Shown here piece by piece: positions 1-9,522 of a stretch of DNA of 64,000 nucleotides; within the stretch, counting starts at the first letter, position 1; each line of letters opens with the position of its first letter. Below the pieces are notes generated by a model that was not told the DNA's origin, made no database searches, and saw nothing but the letters and a program-made list of their open reading frames with translations. The translations under genes and the position numbers were made by a program. This DNA is from Sphingobacteriaceae bacterium (lineage in GTDB: Bacteria; Bacteroidota; Bacteroidia; B-17B0; Aurantibacillaceae), in the NCBI GenBank assembly GCA_016715905.1, contig JADJXI010000017.1:434001-498000 (forward strand). Direction: 5' to 3'.

Positions 1-569
1 CGAGGCTGTCCGCTATAATCCGTTTGACGAACACGCACTTGATTTTTTCCGCTATGAGGAACTACTTTAAAGGAATATTGATTGCTGGTTGGCGTACCTA
101 CTCCGTCAACTTCACCAACTTTTACCCATTTATTCCAGCGAAACTGTTCAACTGAAAAAGCAAGTTTACCTGTTTCTGATTTAGTTGTCCACTTAATGGT
201 TCCATCTAAATCAGCGGTCATACTTACTACTTCATATGTACTTTTTGGTTTTAAAACTTCCGGATTTAATATTTTTGGTTTACAGTCTTCTTTATGAATG
301 AGTTTAATTTCTACTTTATCACCAATGTTTAATTTCCAAGGTTTAAAGTCAACTTCAAATGCACTTGAGTTCACCTCATCGGTGGTAATGTTCCCATTTA
401 CCTTTACTTCAGTAACACAAAAACCTACTCCGCTACTACTGGCATAAGGATTTTGAACATATAAATTCTTTCCCTGATAGTTACCCTCAAGAATTATTAC
501 TCCACCCTGAGCCTTAGCTTGGTGAAACCCTACTGAAAGGAAAAGAAGAGACAAAACAAAATTTTTCAT
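1..569 (-). CDS. secreted protein of unknown function, truncated by the window edge
   Basis: The frame is open from the ATG at 567-569 to base 1, about 189 residues, with no stop, so the C-terminus lies outside the window. It starts with a signal peptide (MKNFVLSLLFLSVGFHQAKA, cleavage near Ala-Gln). The rest is a beta-rich sequence with single cysteines and repeated Trp/Lys motifs. I recall similar exported proteins from other Bacteroidota but know no assigned function. No domain is recognisable. It is transcribed away from the peptide-binding protein at 699, with a 129-bp divergent spacer between them. Confidence 0.75.
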   Translation of the reverse strand, partial: MKNFVLSLLFLSVGFHQAKAQGGVIILEGNYQGKNLYVQNPYASSSGVGFCVTEVKVNGNITTDEVNSSAFEVDFKPWKLNIGDKVEIKLIHKEDCKPKILNPEVLKPKSTYEVVSMTADLDGTIKWTTKSETGKLAFSVEQFRWNKWVKVGEVDGVGTPTSNQYSFKVVPHSGKNQVRVRQTDYSGQP

Positions 570-669
570 CGACTAAACTAAAGAAGTTAGCGTTGCAATA
601 TTATAACGTTATTTTTGAATATCAAAATATATTTTCATGAATATTTCACTAATATTAGAGTAAAATGTA

Positions 670-677
670 TAGTTTTG
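670..677 (+). promoter_or_regulatory. -7 element TAGTTTTG upstream of the peptide-binding lipoprotein
   Basis: TAGTTTTG matches the Bacteroidota -7 consensus TAnnTTTG and lies 21 nt before the ATG at 699. No TTG sits at the expected -33 spacing, so support rests on the -7 box and its place in the divergent spacer. Confidence 0.4.
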
Positions 678-698
678 TTTACTAAAAACTAAGTATTT

Positions 699-2417
699 AT
701 GAGGATTTTCGGTCTATTTCTTGTTTCCACGATTAGTATTATGGTGATTACTGCTTGCGGAGGAGATCAGGACAAGGGGAGTAACGAGCGTTTAAGTGGC
801 AATAAGGTGCTTAGAATTGCTGAAGTGAATGCGCCAATAAGTATTTTCCCTCATAAGTTAACTAACAACGTAGAAGCGCTTATTGCCTCTCAAATCCACG
901 AAGGATTAGTTAAAATAAACCCTAAAGATTTGAGCATTATGCCCGGAATTGCCGAAAAATGGGAAATTGGCCCGGATGGCAAAACAATCACCTTCTTTTT
1001 AAGGAAAGACGCTCAATTTCAGGAAGATGAGAAGGTAAAAGGCTCGAATTATAAGGTTACATCAAAGGATGTAAAGTTCACATTTGAATTATTATGTACA
1101 AATAGAAAGGATAATTATCATTTTCAAACAGTATGCAAGGACAGGCTAGTGGGCGCAAATGATTACTATGTAAATAGCGATAAAGCAGAAAAAAATGAAA
1201 TTAAAGGTTTAAAAATAATTGATGATTATACTTTTTCCGTTGAGTTATTGAATTCTCCTCAAATCTTTTTACAGATACTTGCAAATCCGGTGGCTTCAAT
1301 CATCAATAAAAAAGTATATGATCGCAGAAAGGATAGTTTAAATACAGGCTTGGGGCCATTTATTTATGATTATAAAGCTTCAAACAAAAAAAGACATGTA
1401 TTATACAGAAATAAGAATTATTACGCAAAAAACGCTAAAGGTGAATCGTTGCCTTTAATTGACTCGTTAATTATTGATGTGGTTGCTTCTTCTGAAGAGG
1501 CATTACAAGGATTTAAAAGCGAAAAGTTTGATTTAATCACATCCGTTCCAAGTAATCAATTAAAAAGTTTGGTAGAAGAAAATATTGGAGATTTTAAAGG
1601 TAAATCTCCTAGATATATTATTGAACAAAAACCGGAAATGCTTAGTTCTTTTTATGCTTTTAATGTGAATAAGGAGCCGTTTAATAACTTAAAATTAAGA
1701 CAGGCCTTTAATTATGCAATAGACAGAAACCGAATCATTGAAAAAGTATTGTTTGGCCAGGCTCATGGTCCGGCTGAAAACGGAATTGTTCCTCCTTCAT
1801 TTTCTTATTATCCTTCTCATACCATTAAAGGATACACGTTTGATGTTGAAAAAGCAAAAGCACTCTTAAAAGAAGCCGGTTATCCGGAAGGAAAAGGTTT
1901 ACCGGAGATTCAATTACTTGTAAATTCAGGAAACTCAATAAATAATTCAGTTGCTGTTGAAATTCAAAAGCAACTTAAGAATAATATAAATGTAAATATT
2001 GGATTTGAATCTATTCCAATTTCAGAAAAGTTTTATTTAGAAGTTAAAGGAAAAGCAGAAATGTTTCGTGAAGGATGGGTTGCCGATTATCCTAGCCCGG
2101 AATCCTTTCTTTCCGTGTTTTATGGAGAGCCCGTTACTAACGACACAAGCCAAATGGCATTTCCAAACACAACAAAATATAAAAACTTAGAGTTTGATCG
2201 GTATTATAAAATGGGGAGAGATGCAGTGAATACCGATTCAGCAACAAAATATTTTTTAATTGCCGAGCAAATATTAATTGACGATGCCCCACTTATTCCG
2301 TTGTGGTATGATAGTAATTGCCGATTGATTAATTTCCGAATTAAAAATTTTTATACTAATGCATTGCGTTTTTATGATTTTACGCAAGTAGATATAGTGG
2401 ATGAGCCCAAACAATAA
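699..2417 (+). CDS. ABC transporter substrate-binding lipoprotein, peptide-binding family (SBP_bac_5)
   Basis: 572 residues, a normal length for family 5 solute-binding proteins (OppA/DppA type), which bind peptides or nickel outside the inner membrane. The N-terminus is a lipoprotein signal with lipobox ITAC at about residue 20. Family hallmarks are 'LTFELL'-like and 'LRQAFNYAIDRNRI' segments in the middle and a 'WVADYPSP' motif in the second lobe. No oppB/C/D/F permease or ATPase gene is adjacent, so either it docks with a transporter encoded elsewhere or it has another role. The next gene starts 26 nt downstream on the same strand, so the two are probably co-transcribed. The ligand cannot be predicted. 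Confidence 0.85.
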   Translation: MRIFGLFLVSTISIMVITACGGDQDKGSNERLSGNKVLRIAEVNAPISIFPHKLTNNVEALIASQIHEGLVKINPKDLSIMPGIAEKWEIGPDGKTITFFLRKDAQFQEDEKVKGSNYKVTSKDVKFTFELLCTNRKDNYHFQTVCKDRLVGANDYYVNSDKAEKNEIKGLKIIDDYTFSVELLNSPQIFLQILANPVASIINKKVYDRRKDSLNTGLGPFIYDYKASNKKRHVLYRNKNYYAKNAKGESLPLIDSLIIDVVASSEEALQGFKSEKFDLITSVPSNQLKSLVEENIGDFKGKSPRYIIEQKPEMLSSFYAFNVNKEPFNNLKLRQAFNYAIDRNRIIEKVLFGQAHGPAENGIVPPSFSYYPSHTIKGYTFDVEKAKALLKEAGYPEGKGLPEIQLLVNSGNSINNSVAVEIQKQLKNNINVNIGFESIPISEKFYLEVKGKAEMFREGWVADYPSPESFLSVFYGEPVTNDTSQMAFPNTTKYKNLEFDRYYKMGRDAVNTDSATKYFLIAEQILIDDAPLIPLWYDSNCRLINFRIKNFYTNALRFYDFTQVDIVDEPKQ

Positions 2418-2443
2418 CGTCGTTCGGCATATTTTTTATTTAA

Positions 2444-4957
2444 ATGCCAATGACAAATAATTTGTATAACCAACCTAACGCATGTTTATTGGCTTTTAAA
2501 AAACAAATATTTTTGTTGTGTGTTTTATTTGGTGGTTTCAAAGCATTGGGTCAATATAAAATTACCGGTAAAATTTATTCGAACACTAATAAAGAAGCTT
2601 TACCCTTTGTGCCGGTAATTATTAAAGGCACAACGCAAGGCGCTCAATCAGATTTTGACGGAAATTTTGTAATCAATTGTTCTAAATTGGGTGATTCTAT
2701 CATTGCATCATACGTTGGCTATAAAAGATCAGCGCGGGCAATAAATAAAAACCTACAACAGCAAGTTATCAATATTCCAATGGAAGATGTGGGTGGTTTA
2801 TCGTTGGATGAGGTTGTTGTAAAGGCCGGTGAAAATCCAGCACACCGAATTGTGAGAAACTGTGTAAAGAGAAAAGATGTAAACAATCGAACTAGTTTGG
2901 AATCTTTTGAATACGAAACCTATAATAAGCTGGAGTTTGATTTAAATAGAATTCCAAAAGAAATGCGAGAGAAAAAATTACTCAAACCCATTAGTTTTAT
3001 TTTTGATAATGTGGATAGTGCATTTAGTGGCGAAAAACCTTCCCTTCCCTTTTTTATCGTAGAAAACCTTTCTCAATTTTATTATAAAAAAAACCCAACC
3101 CGAAAAAAAGAAGTGGTAATTGCTTCCAAAATTACCGGAATGGAAAATTCGAGCGTTTCACAGGTTCTCGGAGACATGTATCAGAATATTAATGTTTACG
3201 ACAACAATATTCTTGTATTTAATAAACAAATGCCAAGCCCTATTAGCGATAACGGTTTGTTTTATTATAAATATTATTTGGAAGACAGCGCTTTTGAAGG
3301 GAATCAATACATCTATCACATTCGGTTTAAACCTAAACGAACTCAAGAATTAAGTTTTACCGGAAATATGTGGATTGCCGATACTACCTGGGGCATCAAA
3401 CGTTTGGAGATGAGTATGCCTAAAGAAGCCAACATAAATTTTATTAATAGCGTTAATGTTATACAAGAGTATAATTATTTCGATAGCATTTGGTTTTTAC
3501 AAAAAGATAGGCTTGTTATTGATTTTGCACCTACCAAAAAAGCAATTGGATTTTACGGACGTAAAACAACTTCATACAAAAAAATAAAGTTTAATGAACC
3601 TAAACCGGATAAGTTTTATGAGTTTGGCGATCGCATAGTAGTAGACGATAGCGTTTCTAACCGCTCGGATGAATTTTGGGCGCAAAACAGACACGATAGT
3701 TTAACGATACGTGAGAAAAAGATATTTAAAATGATCGACACTATTCAATCCTTACCAATTTATACCACTTGGGTTGATGTTTTTTATTTATTGGTGGCGG
3801 GGTATAAAAAATTCAACAATTTCGAAATTGGCCCATATTCTAATTTAGTATCTTATAATAAAGTTGAAGGCCTTCGATTGCGTTTCGGAGGAAGAACCAG
3901 CGAAATATTCAGTAAATGGTATGAGTTGTCAGGATATGTTGCTTATGGCGTTCTGGATGAAAAGTGGAAGTATTATATCGGCTTCAAAAGTTTTTTATCC
4001 AAAAAACCCGTCCGGCAACTCATAGGTGTAAATTATAAAAGTGATTACGAAATTTTAGGGCAAAGTTCAAATGGATTTTCACAAGACAACGTATTAGCGT
4101 CATTCTTCCGGGCAAACCCGTTAACTAATTTAACCCGTGTTGACAAAACGGAAGCGTATTATGAGCGAGAATGGTTTCCCGGACTTATTACCAAAACTTT
4201 TTTAGCGGGCAGACAATTCACTCCATTAGGCACAAATAAATATGAGTATTTAAAAAAAGACGGCACGCGGTCAGAAAAAGAAAATATCACCAATACAGAA
4301 GTGCGACAACAAATCCGTTTTGCCTGGAAAGAAAAGTATGTGGGTACAGGATTTACCAGAGTATACTTGGGAACAACCTATCCGGTTATTCAAATGACTT
4401 ATGCAAAATCATTAGCCAACGCGTTTAAAGGGGAATATGATTATCATAAATTAGTTATGAATATAAGTGATAGATTTAGAATCACCCCAATTTTAGGATA
4501 TACAGATTATACGATTGAGGCCGGGAAAATTTGGGGAGCGGTTCCCTATCCGTTAATGGAACTTCATGGCGGTAATGAAACTTATATTTACGATTATTTG
4601 GCCTTTAATATGATGGACTATTATGAGTTTGCCAGCGATCAGTTTGTTTCTGCAGCTATGTTTCATCATTTTGAAGGTTTGTTTCTGAATAAAATACCAT
4701 TATTACGCAAATTAAAATGGCGTGAAGTGGCAACGGTTAAAGGAGTGTGGGGAATAGTAAATGAAGTCAACAGAAAAACCTTGCTTTTCCCCTCCACCTT
4801 AAAATCATTAGATAAAGGACCTTATTTGGAAGCTAGCGTTGGTATAGAGAATATTTTTAAAATCTTCAGAGTAGATGCATTTTGGCGTTTAAATTATCAA
4901 TTACCCAGGGCGATTGATAATTTCGGATTCAAGTTTGGATTTCAATTGGCCCTTTAA
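2444..4957 (+). CDS. DUF5686 outer-membrane protein with N-terminal carboxypeptidase-regulatory-like domain
   Basis: 837 residues with a signal peptide ending near Ala-Leu-Gly-Gln (residue ~37). Residues ~38-125 form a CarboxypepD_reg-like beta-sandwich ('ITGKIYSNTNKEALPFVPVI' followed by 'SDFDGNF'), as seen at the N-terminus of many Bacteroidota TonB-dependent receptors. There is no TonB plug. The remaining ~700 residues match the DUF5686 pattern: alternating amphipathic strands rich in Tyr, Trp and Arg, ending in an aromatic/hydrophobic C-terminus typical of outer-membrane barrels. Function is unknown. It is probably co-transcribed with the substrate-binding lipoprotein upstream. Confidence 0.8.
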   Translation: MPMTNNLYNQPNACLLAFKKQIFLLCVLFGGFKALGQYKITGKIYSNTNKEALPFVPVIIKGTTQGAQSDFDGNFVINCSKLGDSIIASYVGYKRSARAINKNLQQQVINIPMEDVGGLSLDEVVVKAGENPAHRIVRNCVKRKDVNNRTSLESFEYETYNKLEFDLNRIPKEMREKKLLKPISFIFDNVDSAFSGEKPSLPFFIVENLSQFYYKKNPTRKKEVVIASKITGMENSSVSQVLGDMYQNINVYDNNILVFNKQMPSPISDNGLFYYKYYLEDSAFEGNQYIYHIRFKPKRTQELSFTGNMWIADTTWGIKRLEMSMPKEANINFINSVNVIQEYNYFDSIWFLQKDRLVIDFAPTKKAIGFYGRKTTSYKKIKFNEPKPDKFYEFGDRIVVDDSVSNRSDEFWAQNRHDSLTIREKKIFKMIDTIQSLPIYTTWVDVFYLLVAGYKKFNNFEIGPYSNLVSYNKVEGLRLRFGGRTSEIFSKWYELSGYVAYGVLDEKWKYYIGFKSFLSKKPVRQLIGVNYKSDYEILGQSSNGFSQDNVLASFFRANPLTNLTRVDKTEAYYEREWFPGLITKTFLAGRQFTPLGTNKYEYLKKDGTRSEKENITNTEVRQQIRFAWKEKYVGTGFTRVYLGTTYPVIQMTYAKSLANAFKGEYDYHKLVMNISDRFRITPILGYTDYTIEAGKIWGAVPYPLMELHGGNETYIYDYLAFNMMDYYEFASDQFVSAAMFHHFEGLFLNKIPLLRKLKWREVATVKGVWGIVNEVNRKTLLFPSTLKSLDKGPYLEASVGIENIFKIFRVDAFWRLNYQLPRAIDNFGFKFGFQLAL

Positions 4958-5037
4958 TTTAATTATAGCCTTAACTTTATTTATCATTCTGATTTCTATT
5001 TTTCAGAAAATGATATTCGCTAAACATGAAAAAACTT

Positions 5038-5045
5038 TAACTTTG
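5038..5045 (+). promoter_or_regulatory. -7 element TAACTTTG just before lptB
   Basis: TAACTTTG fits TAnnTTTG exactly and ends 6 nt before the lptB ATG at 5052. A transcript started from it would have little or no 5' leader. No TTG is found at the -33 spacing. Confidence 0.45.
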
Positions 5046-5051
5046 ATGTAA

Positions 5052-5777
5052 ATGATACTAAGAAGCGAAAACCTGGTCAAAAAATATAAAAGCCGAACTG
5101 TGGCCAATAACGTTTCTATTCAGGTAAAACAAGGAGAAATTGTTGGATTACTTGGACCTAACGGTGCGGGTAAAACAACTTCGTTTTATATGATAGTTGG
5201 CATGGTGAAGCCTAACAGCGGAAAAATATTTTTAGATGATGTTGATATCACTAAGGAACCTATGTATAGGAGAGCGCAACTTGGTGTTGGTTATTTACCA
5301 CAAGAAGCTTCTGTCTTCAGAAAATTAAGTATTGAGGATAACCTACGCGCAGTTCTGGAGATGACTAAACTAACAAAAGCTGAACAGGAAAATAAAGTAG
5401 AAACTCTTTTAGATGAATTTGGATTACAACATGTACGAAAAAATTTAGGTGATCAATTAAGTGGAGGTGAGAGAAGAAGAACTGAAATTGCAAGAGCGTT
5501 GGCCACTGACCCAAAATTTATTTTATTAGATGAGCCCTTTGCCGGCGTAGATCCCATTGCTGTTGAAGATATACAGGCTGTTGTGCGCAAACTAAAAGAT
5601 AAAAATATAGGGATATTAATTACCGATCATAATGTACATGAAACATTAAGTATAACGGATCGTTCTTATCTTTTATATTCGGGAAGTGTAATTAAATCCG
5701 GATCAGCGGAAGATTTAGCAAATGATGAACAGGTTAGAAAGGTATACTTAGGCCAAAACTTTGAATTAAGAAAATAG
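5052..5777 (+). CDS. lptB: LPS export ABC transporter ATP-binding protein LptB
   Basis: 241 residues, the normal LptB length. It powers extraction of lipopolysaccharide from the inner membrane with LptFG and passes it to the LptC-LptA bridge. Visible motifs are Walker A GPNGAGKTT (35-43), Q-loop 'YLPQEASVF', signature LSGGERRR (~136-143), Walker B FILLDEPFAG (~157-166) and switch His in 'ITDHNV'. The LptB-type signature and the Pro-Gln-Glu-Ala Q-loop separate it from generic ABC ATPases. lptFG and lptC are not adjacent. Its stop overlaps the rdgB start by one base, so the two genes are translationally coupled. Confidence 0.93.
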   Translation: MILRSENLVKKYKSRTVANNVSIQVKQGEIVGLLGPNGAGKTTSFYMIVGMVKPNSGKIFLDDVDITKEPMYRRAQLGVGYLPQEASVFRKLSIEDNLRAVLEMTKLTKAEQENKVETLLDEFGLQHVRKNLGDQLSGGERRRTEIARALATDPKFILLDEPFAGVDPIAVEDIQAVVRKLKDKNIGILITDHNVHETLSITDRSYLLYSGSVIKSGSAEDLANDEQVRKVYLGQNFELRK

Positions 5778-6370
5778 TGTCCTCTTTGAAAACCATTTAT
5801 ATTGCCTCAACTAACGCTCATAAACTAGAGGAAATACAATCCATATTGCCTGCTGATTTTTTATTAAAAGGATTAAAAGATTTAGAAATTGAAGTAGACA
5901 TTCCTGAAACCGGAAAAACACTTGAGGAAAATGCCCTATTAAAAGCAAATTATTTACAAAGTGTAATCAATAATTCGGATGCGATAGTTATAGCAGATGA
6001 CAGTGGATTAGAGGTAGAGGCGTTGGATGGAAAGCCGGGCGTTTATAGCGCGAGATATGCCGGCGAAGAAAAAAACGATAAGGAAAACAATAAAAAATTA
6101 TTGGATGAACTTCAAAATAAAACAAATCGCAAGGCAAAATTTGTTACGATAATTGCTTTAGTTGAAAAAAACAAGCAATTGATTTTTAAAGGTGAGGTGA
6201 AAGGAACGATTGCCTTTGTGCCTAAAGGAGAACACGGTTTCGGATATGATCCGTTATTTATTCCACAAGGATACCGAAGCACTTTTGCAGAGTTAGGAGA
6301 GAAAGTAAAAAGTGAAATCAGTCATCGTGCTATGGCCGTAAATAAATTATTAGCGTATTTAAATAATTAG
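5777..6370 (+). CDS. rdgB: XTP/dITP diphosphatase (RdgB/HAM1 family)
   Basis: 197 residues. It hydrolyses dITP, XTP and ITP to monophosphates and keeps deaminated purines out of nucleic acids. The family N-terminus 'IYIASTNAHKLEEIQ' (nucleotide-binding SxNxxKxxE) is present. So are the central acidic 'LEENALLKA' and 'VIADDSGLEVEALDGKPGVYSARYAG' region and the C-terminal 'GFGYDPLF' with 'SHRAMA'. The start is a GTG whose G is the last base of the lptB TAG stop. The gene ends convergently with rsgA, overlapping it by 4 nt. Confidence 0.92.
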   Translation: MSSLKTIYIASTNAHKLEEIQSILPADFLLKGLKDLEIEVDIPETGKTLEENALLKANYLQSVINNSDAIVIADDSGLEVEALDGKPGVYSARYAGEEKNDKENNKKLLDELQNKTNRKAKFVTIIALVEKNKQLIFKGEVKGTIAFVPKGEHGFGYDPLFIPQGYRSTFAELGEKVKSEISHRAMAVNKLLAYLNN

Positions 6371-7311
6371 TTCACTTCCCATTCTTTCCAGTCCATTTCT
6401 TCTCCATCAAGTATTTTTAAATAACTCTCATAACGCTCTGCACTAATTTCTCCATTTTCAGCCGCTAGCCTTACATCACAACCGGGCTCGTTGATGTGTA
6501 AACAGTTATTAAACTTGCAGTTATTCATTCGCTCTCGTATTTCCGGAAAAAAATGGCCCACTTCTTCTTTTTTCATTTCAAGTAATCCTAATTCCTTTAT
6601 GCCCGGACTATCAATAATATTTCCACCAAAACTTAATGGAAATAATTCTGCAAAAGTTGTAGTATGTGTTCCTTTTAAATGTGCAGTTGAAATTTCAGAA
6701 GTTTTAATGTTAAGGCCGGGCTCAAGAGAATTAATAAAAGTGCTTTTTCCCACGCCAGAATGTCCGGCAATTAAGGTTGTCTTGTCCTTAAAAATTGTTT
6801 TTAATTGTTCAACGTCATTTTTATTTTGAGCACTTATACAATAGCAAGGATATCCAACGTCAGTATAAATTTTTATGATTTCACTTTGTATTTCTAATAA
6901 TTCCGGCACTAACAAATCACATTTATTAAAAATAATTTTAGCAGGAATCTGATAAGCTTCAGCTGTAATTAAAAATCGGTCAATAAAACCCAGGCTTGTT
7001 CTGGGAGCAACCAATGTTGCAATTAATACCGCTTGATCTAAGTTACTTGCTAAAATATGTGCTTGTTTGCTAAGATTAATAGATTTGCGGATAATATAAT
7101 TTTTGCGTTGATGTATGTGTACAATACAGGCTTCACCGTTTTCTTCTTTTTCAATATCCACAATATCTCCAACTGCAACCGGATTAGTGGTTTTCCTACC
7201 TTCCAATCGTAATTTACCCTTTAATCTGCATATCAGAATTTCAGTATCAGTTTTAACTTTATAATTGTTACCGGTTGATTTTATTACAAGGCCTTTTAGT
7301 TCTACGCTCAC
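6367..7311 (-). CDS. rsgA: ribosome small-subunit-dependent GTPase RsgA
   Basis: 314 residues. RsgA is a circularly permuted GTPase that helps late 30S maturation. Order of elements: N-terminal OB-fold (1-~75), then G4 'FNKCDL' (~137), then G1 'GHSGVGKST' (~181), then G3 'DSPG' (~237), which shows the permutation. The C-terminal zinc site is visible as 'CKFNNCLHINEPGCDV' (Cys, Cys-x-His, Cys). It starts 17 nt after the OmpA-like gene on the same strand and may be read from the surface operon upstream, although its role is unrelated. Confidence 0.93.
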   Translation of the reverse strand: MSVELKGLVIKSTGNNYKVKTDTEILICRLKGKLRLEGRKTTNPVAVGDIVDIEKEENGEACIVHIHQRKNYIIRKSINLSKQAHILASNLDQAVLIATLVAPRTSLGFIDRFLITAEAYQIPAKIIFNKCDLLVPELLEIQSEIIKIYTDVGYPCYCISAQNKNDVEQLKTIFKDKTTLIAGHSGVGKSTFINSLEPGLNIKTSEISTAHLKGTHTTTFAELFPLSFGGNIIDSPGIKELGLLEMKKEEVGHFFPEIRERMNNCKFNNCLHINEPGCDVRLAAENGEISAERYESYLKILDGEEMDWKEWEVN

Positions 7312-7328
7312 GAAAAATATTTTGCAAA

Positions 7329-9521
7329 TTAAAATTTAATAATGATAAATTCTGTTCTTCTGTTTTTTTGATGTTCCTCTTCAGTGCAAGTGGATTGTTT
7401 TTTGCCTTCACAGGCACAATTATTTAATAATTTACTTTCACCGTAACCTTTGCCGGTAATCCGTTGAGGTTTACTAATTCTTTTTTTAATATATGAGGCA
7501 CTTGCTTTTGCTCGTTGTTCGGATAATTTTAAATTGTAGGCTTTGCTGCTTCTGCAATCTGTATGAGAACCAAGTTCAACAACCATATCCGGATTCTCAT
7601 TCATAATCTTTACAATTTTATCTAATTCTATTGCAGCATCTAAACGAATTGCCGACTTTCCAAAATCAAAATAAATAGAATGCAAATTAGTTAATTTAGC
7701 TAAATCCCCCCCTAATTCAACTTTCCCCAAACTTATATTCAACTTTTCATGAATTTTTTGTTCTCCACGTTTTAACAAGGGCCATTTTAATTGAATACTT
7801 TTTGATACAAAACCGGGTTTACTTATTTCAATATTATATTTTAAGGTATCTCCTAATTTATTATTGGGTAGTGGAAGTCTATATTCTCCATTAATTGGAG
7901 TGTGCGTTTTCATTATTTTGCCGGTTCTATCAGTAAGTATTAGTTGAACACCGGCTAACGGTTTTTTATCCTTTGTGTTGGTAATTAATGCACACAAAAT
8001 AAATCCAGGATCTTTTTCCATGGTTATATTAGCCGTTATTTCATCTCCATTAACAGAAGTGCTAACTAATTTTCTGGAATCATAATAATCTTCTGTCTTT
8101 GCTAATAATTTAAATTGTTTTCCTTCATCAACAAATAGTAAATACGAACCGTCTTTTTTTGTGCAAACCTTATCGCCAATTTTTCCACGCTTGTCCATCA
8201 AATAAATAGCAACATCATGCATAGGCAATCCATTTTCGTCTTGAACTTTGCCTTTAATAATTTTTCCAAACCGGAAAGGTTTTAATAAATCGTATGCATA
8301 AATATCATCACTCCCCTCTCCTGAAATATTATTCGAAGAATAGTATCCCTTTTTTTGTTCAGCATCCAGTATCATATTATAATCGTCAGCGTTACCATTA
8401 ATTGGTGCCCCAATATTGATGGACTTACTTATAAAGTCGTCAATTATTTTATTTACAAAAATATCCAATCCTCCTAATCCGGGCTTACCGTCGCTTGCGT
8501 AAAAAAGCAAACCGGATTCATGAATAAACGGAAAGCTTTCATTTCCTTCCGTATTAATCTTTTCTCCTAAATTAACCGGCTCTCCCCAATGACCTTTTAC
8601 AGATTTGCTCACTTTGTAAATATCAGTTCCCCCAAACCCACCGGGCATATCACTAACAAAGTAAAGAGTTAGCTCATCGGAACTTAAAGAGGGATGACCG
8701 CAAGAGTATTCGTCGCTATTAAAAGGCAATTCCGTTTTTGAACCCCATTTTCCGCCCTTTTCTATTTTAGCTTCATAGATTTTAAGTTTACGAATACCTT
8801 CATTACTTTTTCCATGATAATTGTCTGATGTGAAAAACAGATGCTTTCCTTTTTTATTAAAACAAGCAGGACCTTCATGATATTTATTATTAAATACAGG
8901 AAATTTGGAAATTGATTTTAAATCATATTTAGGATTTACTTTTGCCGTATATATATCTAAATAGGGCAAACGGTTACCAATCCAAAGTTTAGTCAATGGG
9001 CCCAAAGGTTGGCGAGTAGAAGCAAATACAAGTTTGTTTTTATAAAAAGCTACTCCAAAATCTTGATTGTAATTATTGCCTTTTATTTTATGGATTACAA
9101 ATTGTTTTTGATCTTTTTGCAATTCACTGTAATAATGAGGGTTATTCAAAAACAATTGTGATCTAATTTCATTTGGATAAGTTTTACTGAATTCTTTCAT
9201 GTGCACAACAAAATCATCTAATTTTTTATTCATTTTTAATAATTGTGTATACTGAAATAGATCTTCATTTGTTCGATTATCGTTTTCTGCCAATACTGAA
9301 TAAACCAATTCCGCCTTTTGAAATTCACTTGACATTTTATAACTTTCACCTAATCTTCTTAGCATATCTGCATCAAGTCCTTCAGTAGAAGTAATCTCTG
9401 TAATGACAGATTGATAATCATATTCTGTATGAAATCGTTTTGCTTTTTTAATATTGGGTTGAGCAACAGTGTGTGCTGAAAAAAATGGAATGATTATAAT
9501 AATATAAATAAAACTTTTCAA
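7329..9521 (-). CDS. PorE-like OmpA family protein (TPR, PD40 propeller, CarboxypepD_reg-like, OmpA peptidoglycan-binding domain)
   Basis: 730 residues with a signal peptide (cleavage near Ala-Gln, residue ~21). Architecture: TPR-like helices (~25-125), a PD40/WD40-like beta-propeller (~140-410, with repeats such as 'LFFTSDN', 'LYFVSDMPGG' and 'LFYASDGKPG'), a CarboxypepD_reg-like module (~420-500), and a C-terminal OmpA domain (~610-730). The OmpA domain has 'YFDFGKSAI', 'GSHTDCRSS', 'SEQRAKA' and 'NRRTEF'. This is the layout of PorE, which anchors the type IX secretion complex to peptidoglycan, but paralogues accompany individual adhesins. It begins one base after the PorP/SprF gene, so this copy probably serves the neighbouring adhesin. 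Confidence 0.88.
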   Translation of the reverse strand: MKSFIYIIIIIPFFSAHTVAQPNIKKAKRFHTEYDYQSVITEITSTEGLDADMLRRLGESYKMSSEFQKAELVYSVLAENDNRTNEDLFQYTQLLKMNKKLDDFVVHMKEFSKTYPNEIRSQLFLNNPHYYSELQKDQKQFVIHKIKGNNYNQDFGVAFYKNKLVFASTRQPLGPLTKLWIGNRLPYLDIYTAKVNPKYDLKSISKFPVFNNKYHEGPACFNKKGKHLFFTSDNYHGKSNEGIRKLKIYEAKIEKGGKWGSKTELPFNSDEYSCGHPSLSSDELTLYFVSDMPGGFGGTDIYKVSKSVKGHWGEPVNLGEKINTEGNESFPFIHESGLLFYASDGKPGLGGLDIFVNKIIDDFISKSINIGAPINGNADDYNMILDAEQKKGYYSSNNISGEGSDDIYAYDLLKPFRFGKIIKGKVQDENGLPMHDVAIYLMDKRGKIGDKVCTKKDGSYLLFVDEGKQFKLLAKTEDYYDSRKLVSTSVNGDEITANITMEKDPGFILCALITNTKDKKPLAGVQLILTDRTGKIMKTHTPINGEYRLPLPNNKLGDTLKYNIEISKPGFVSKSIQLKWPLLKRGEQKIHEKLNISLGKVELGGDLAKLTNLHSIYFDFGKSAIRLDAAIELDKIVKIMNENPDMVVELGSHTDCRSSKAYNLKLSEQRAKASASYIKKRISKPQRITGKGYGESKLLNNCACEGKKQSTCTEEEHQKNRRTEFIIIKF

Positions 9522-9522
9522 T

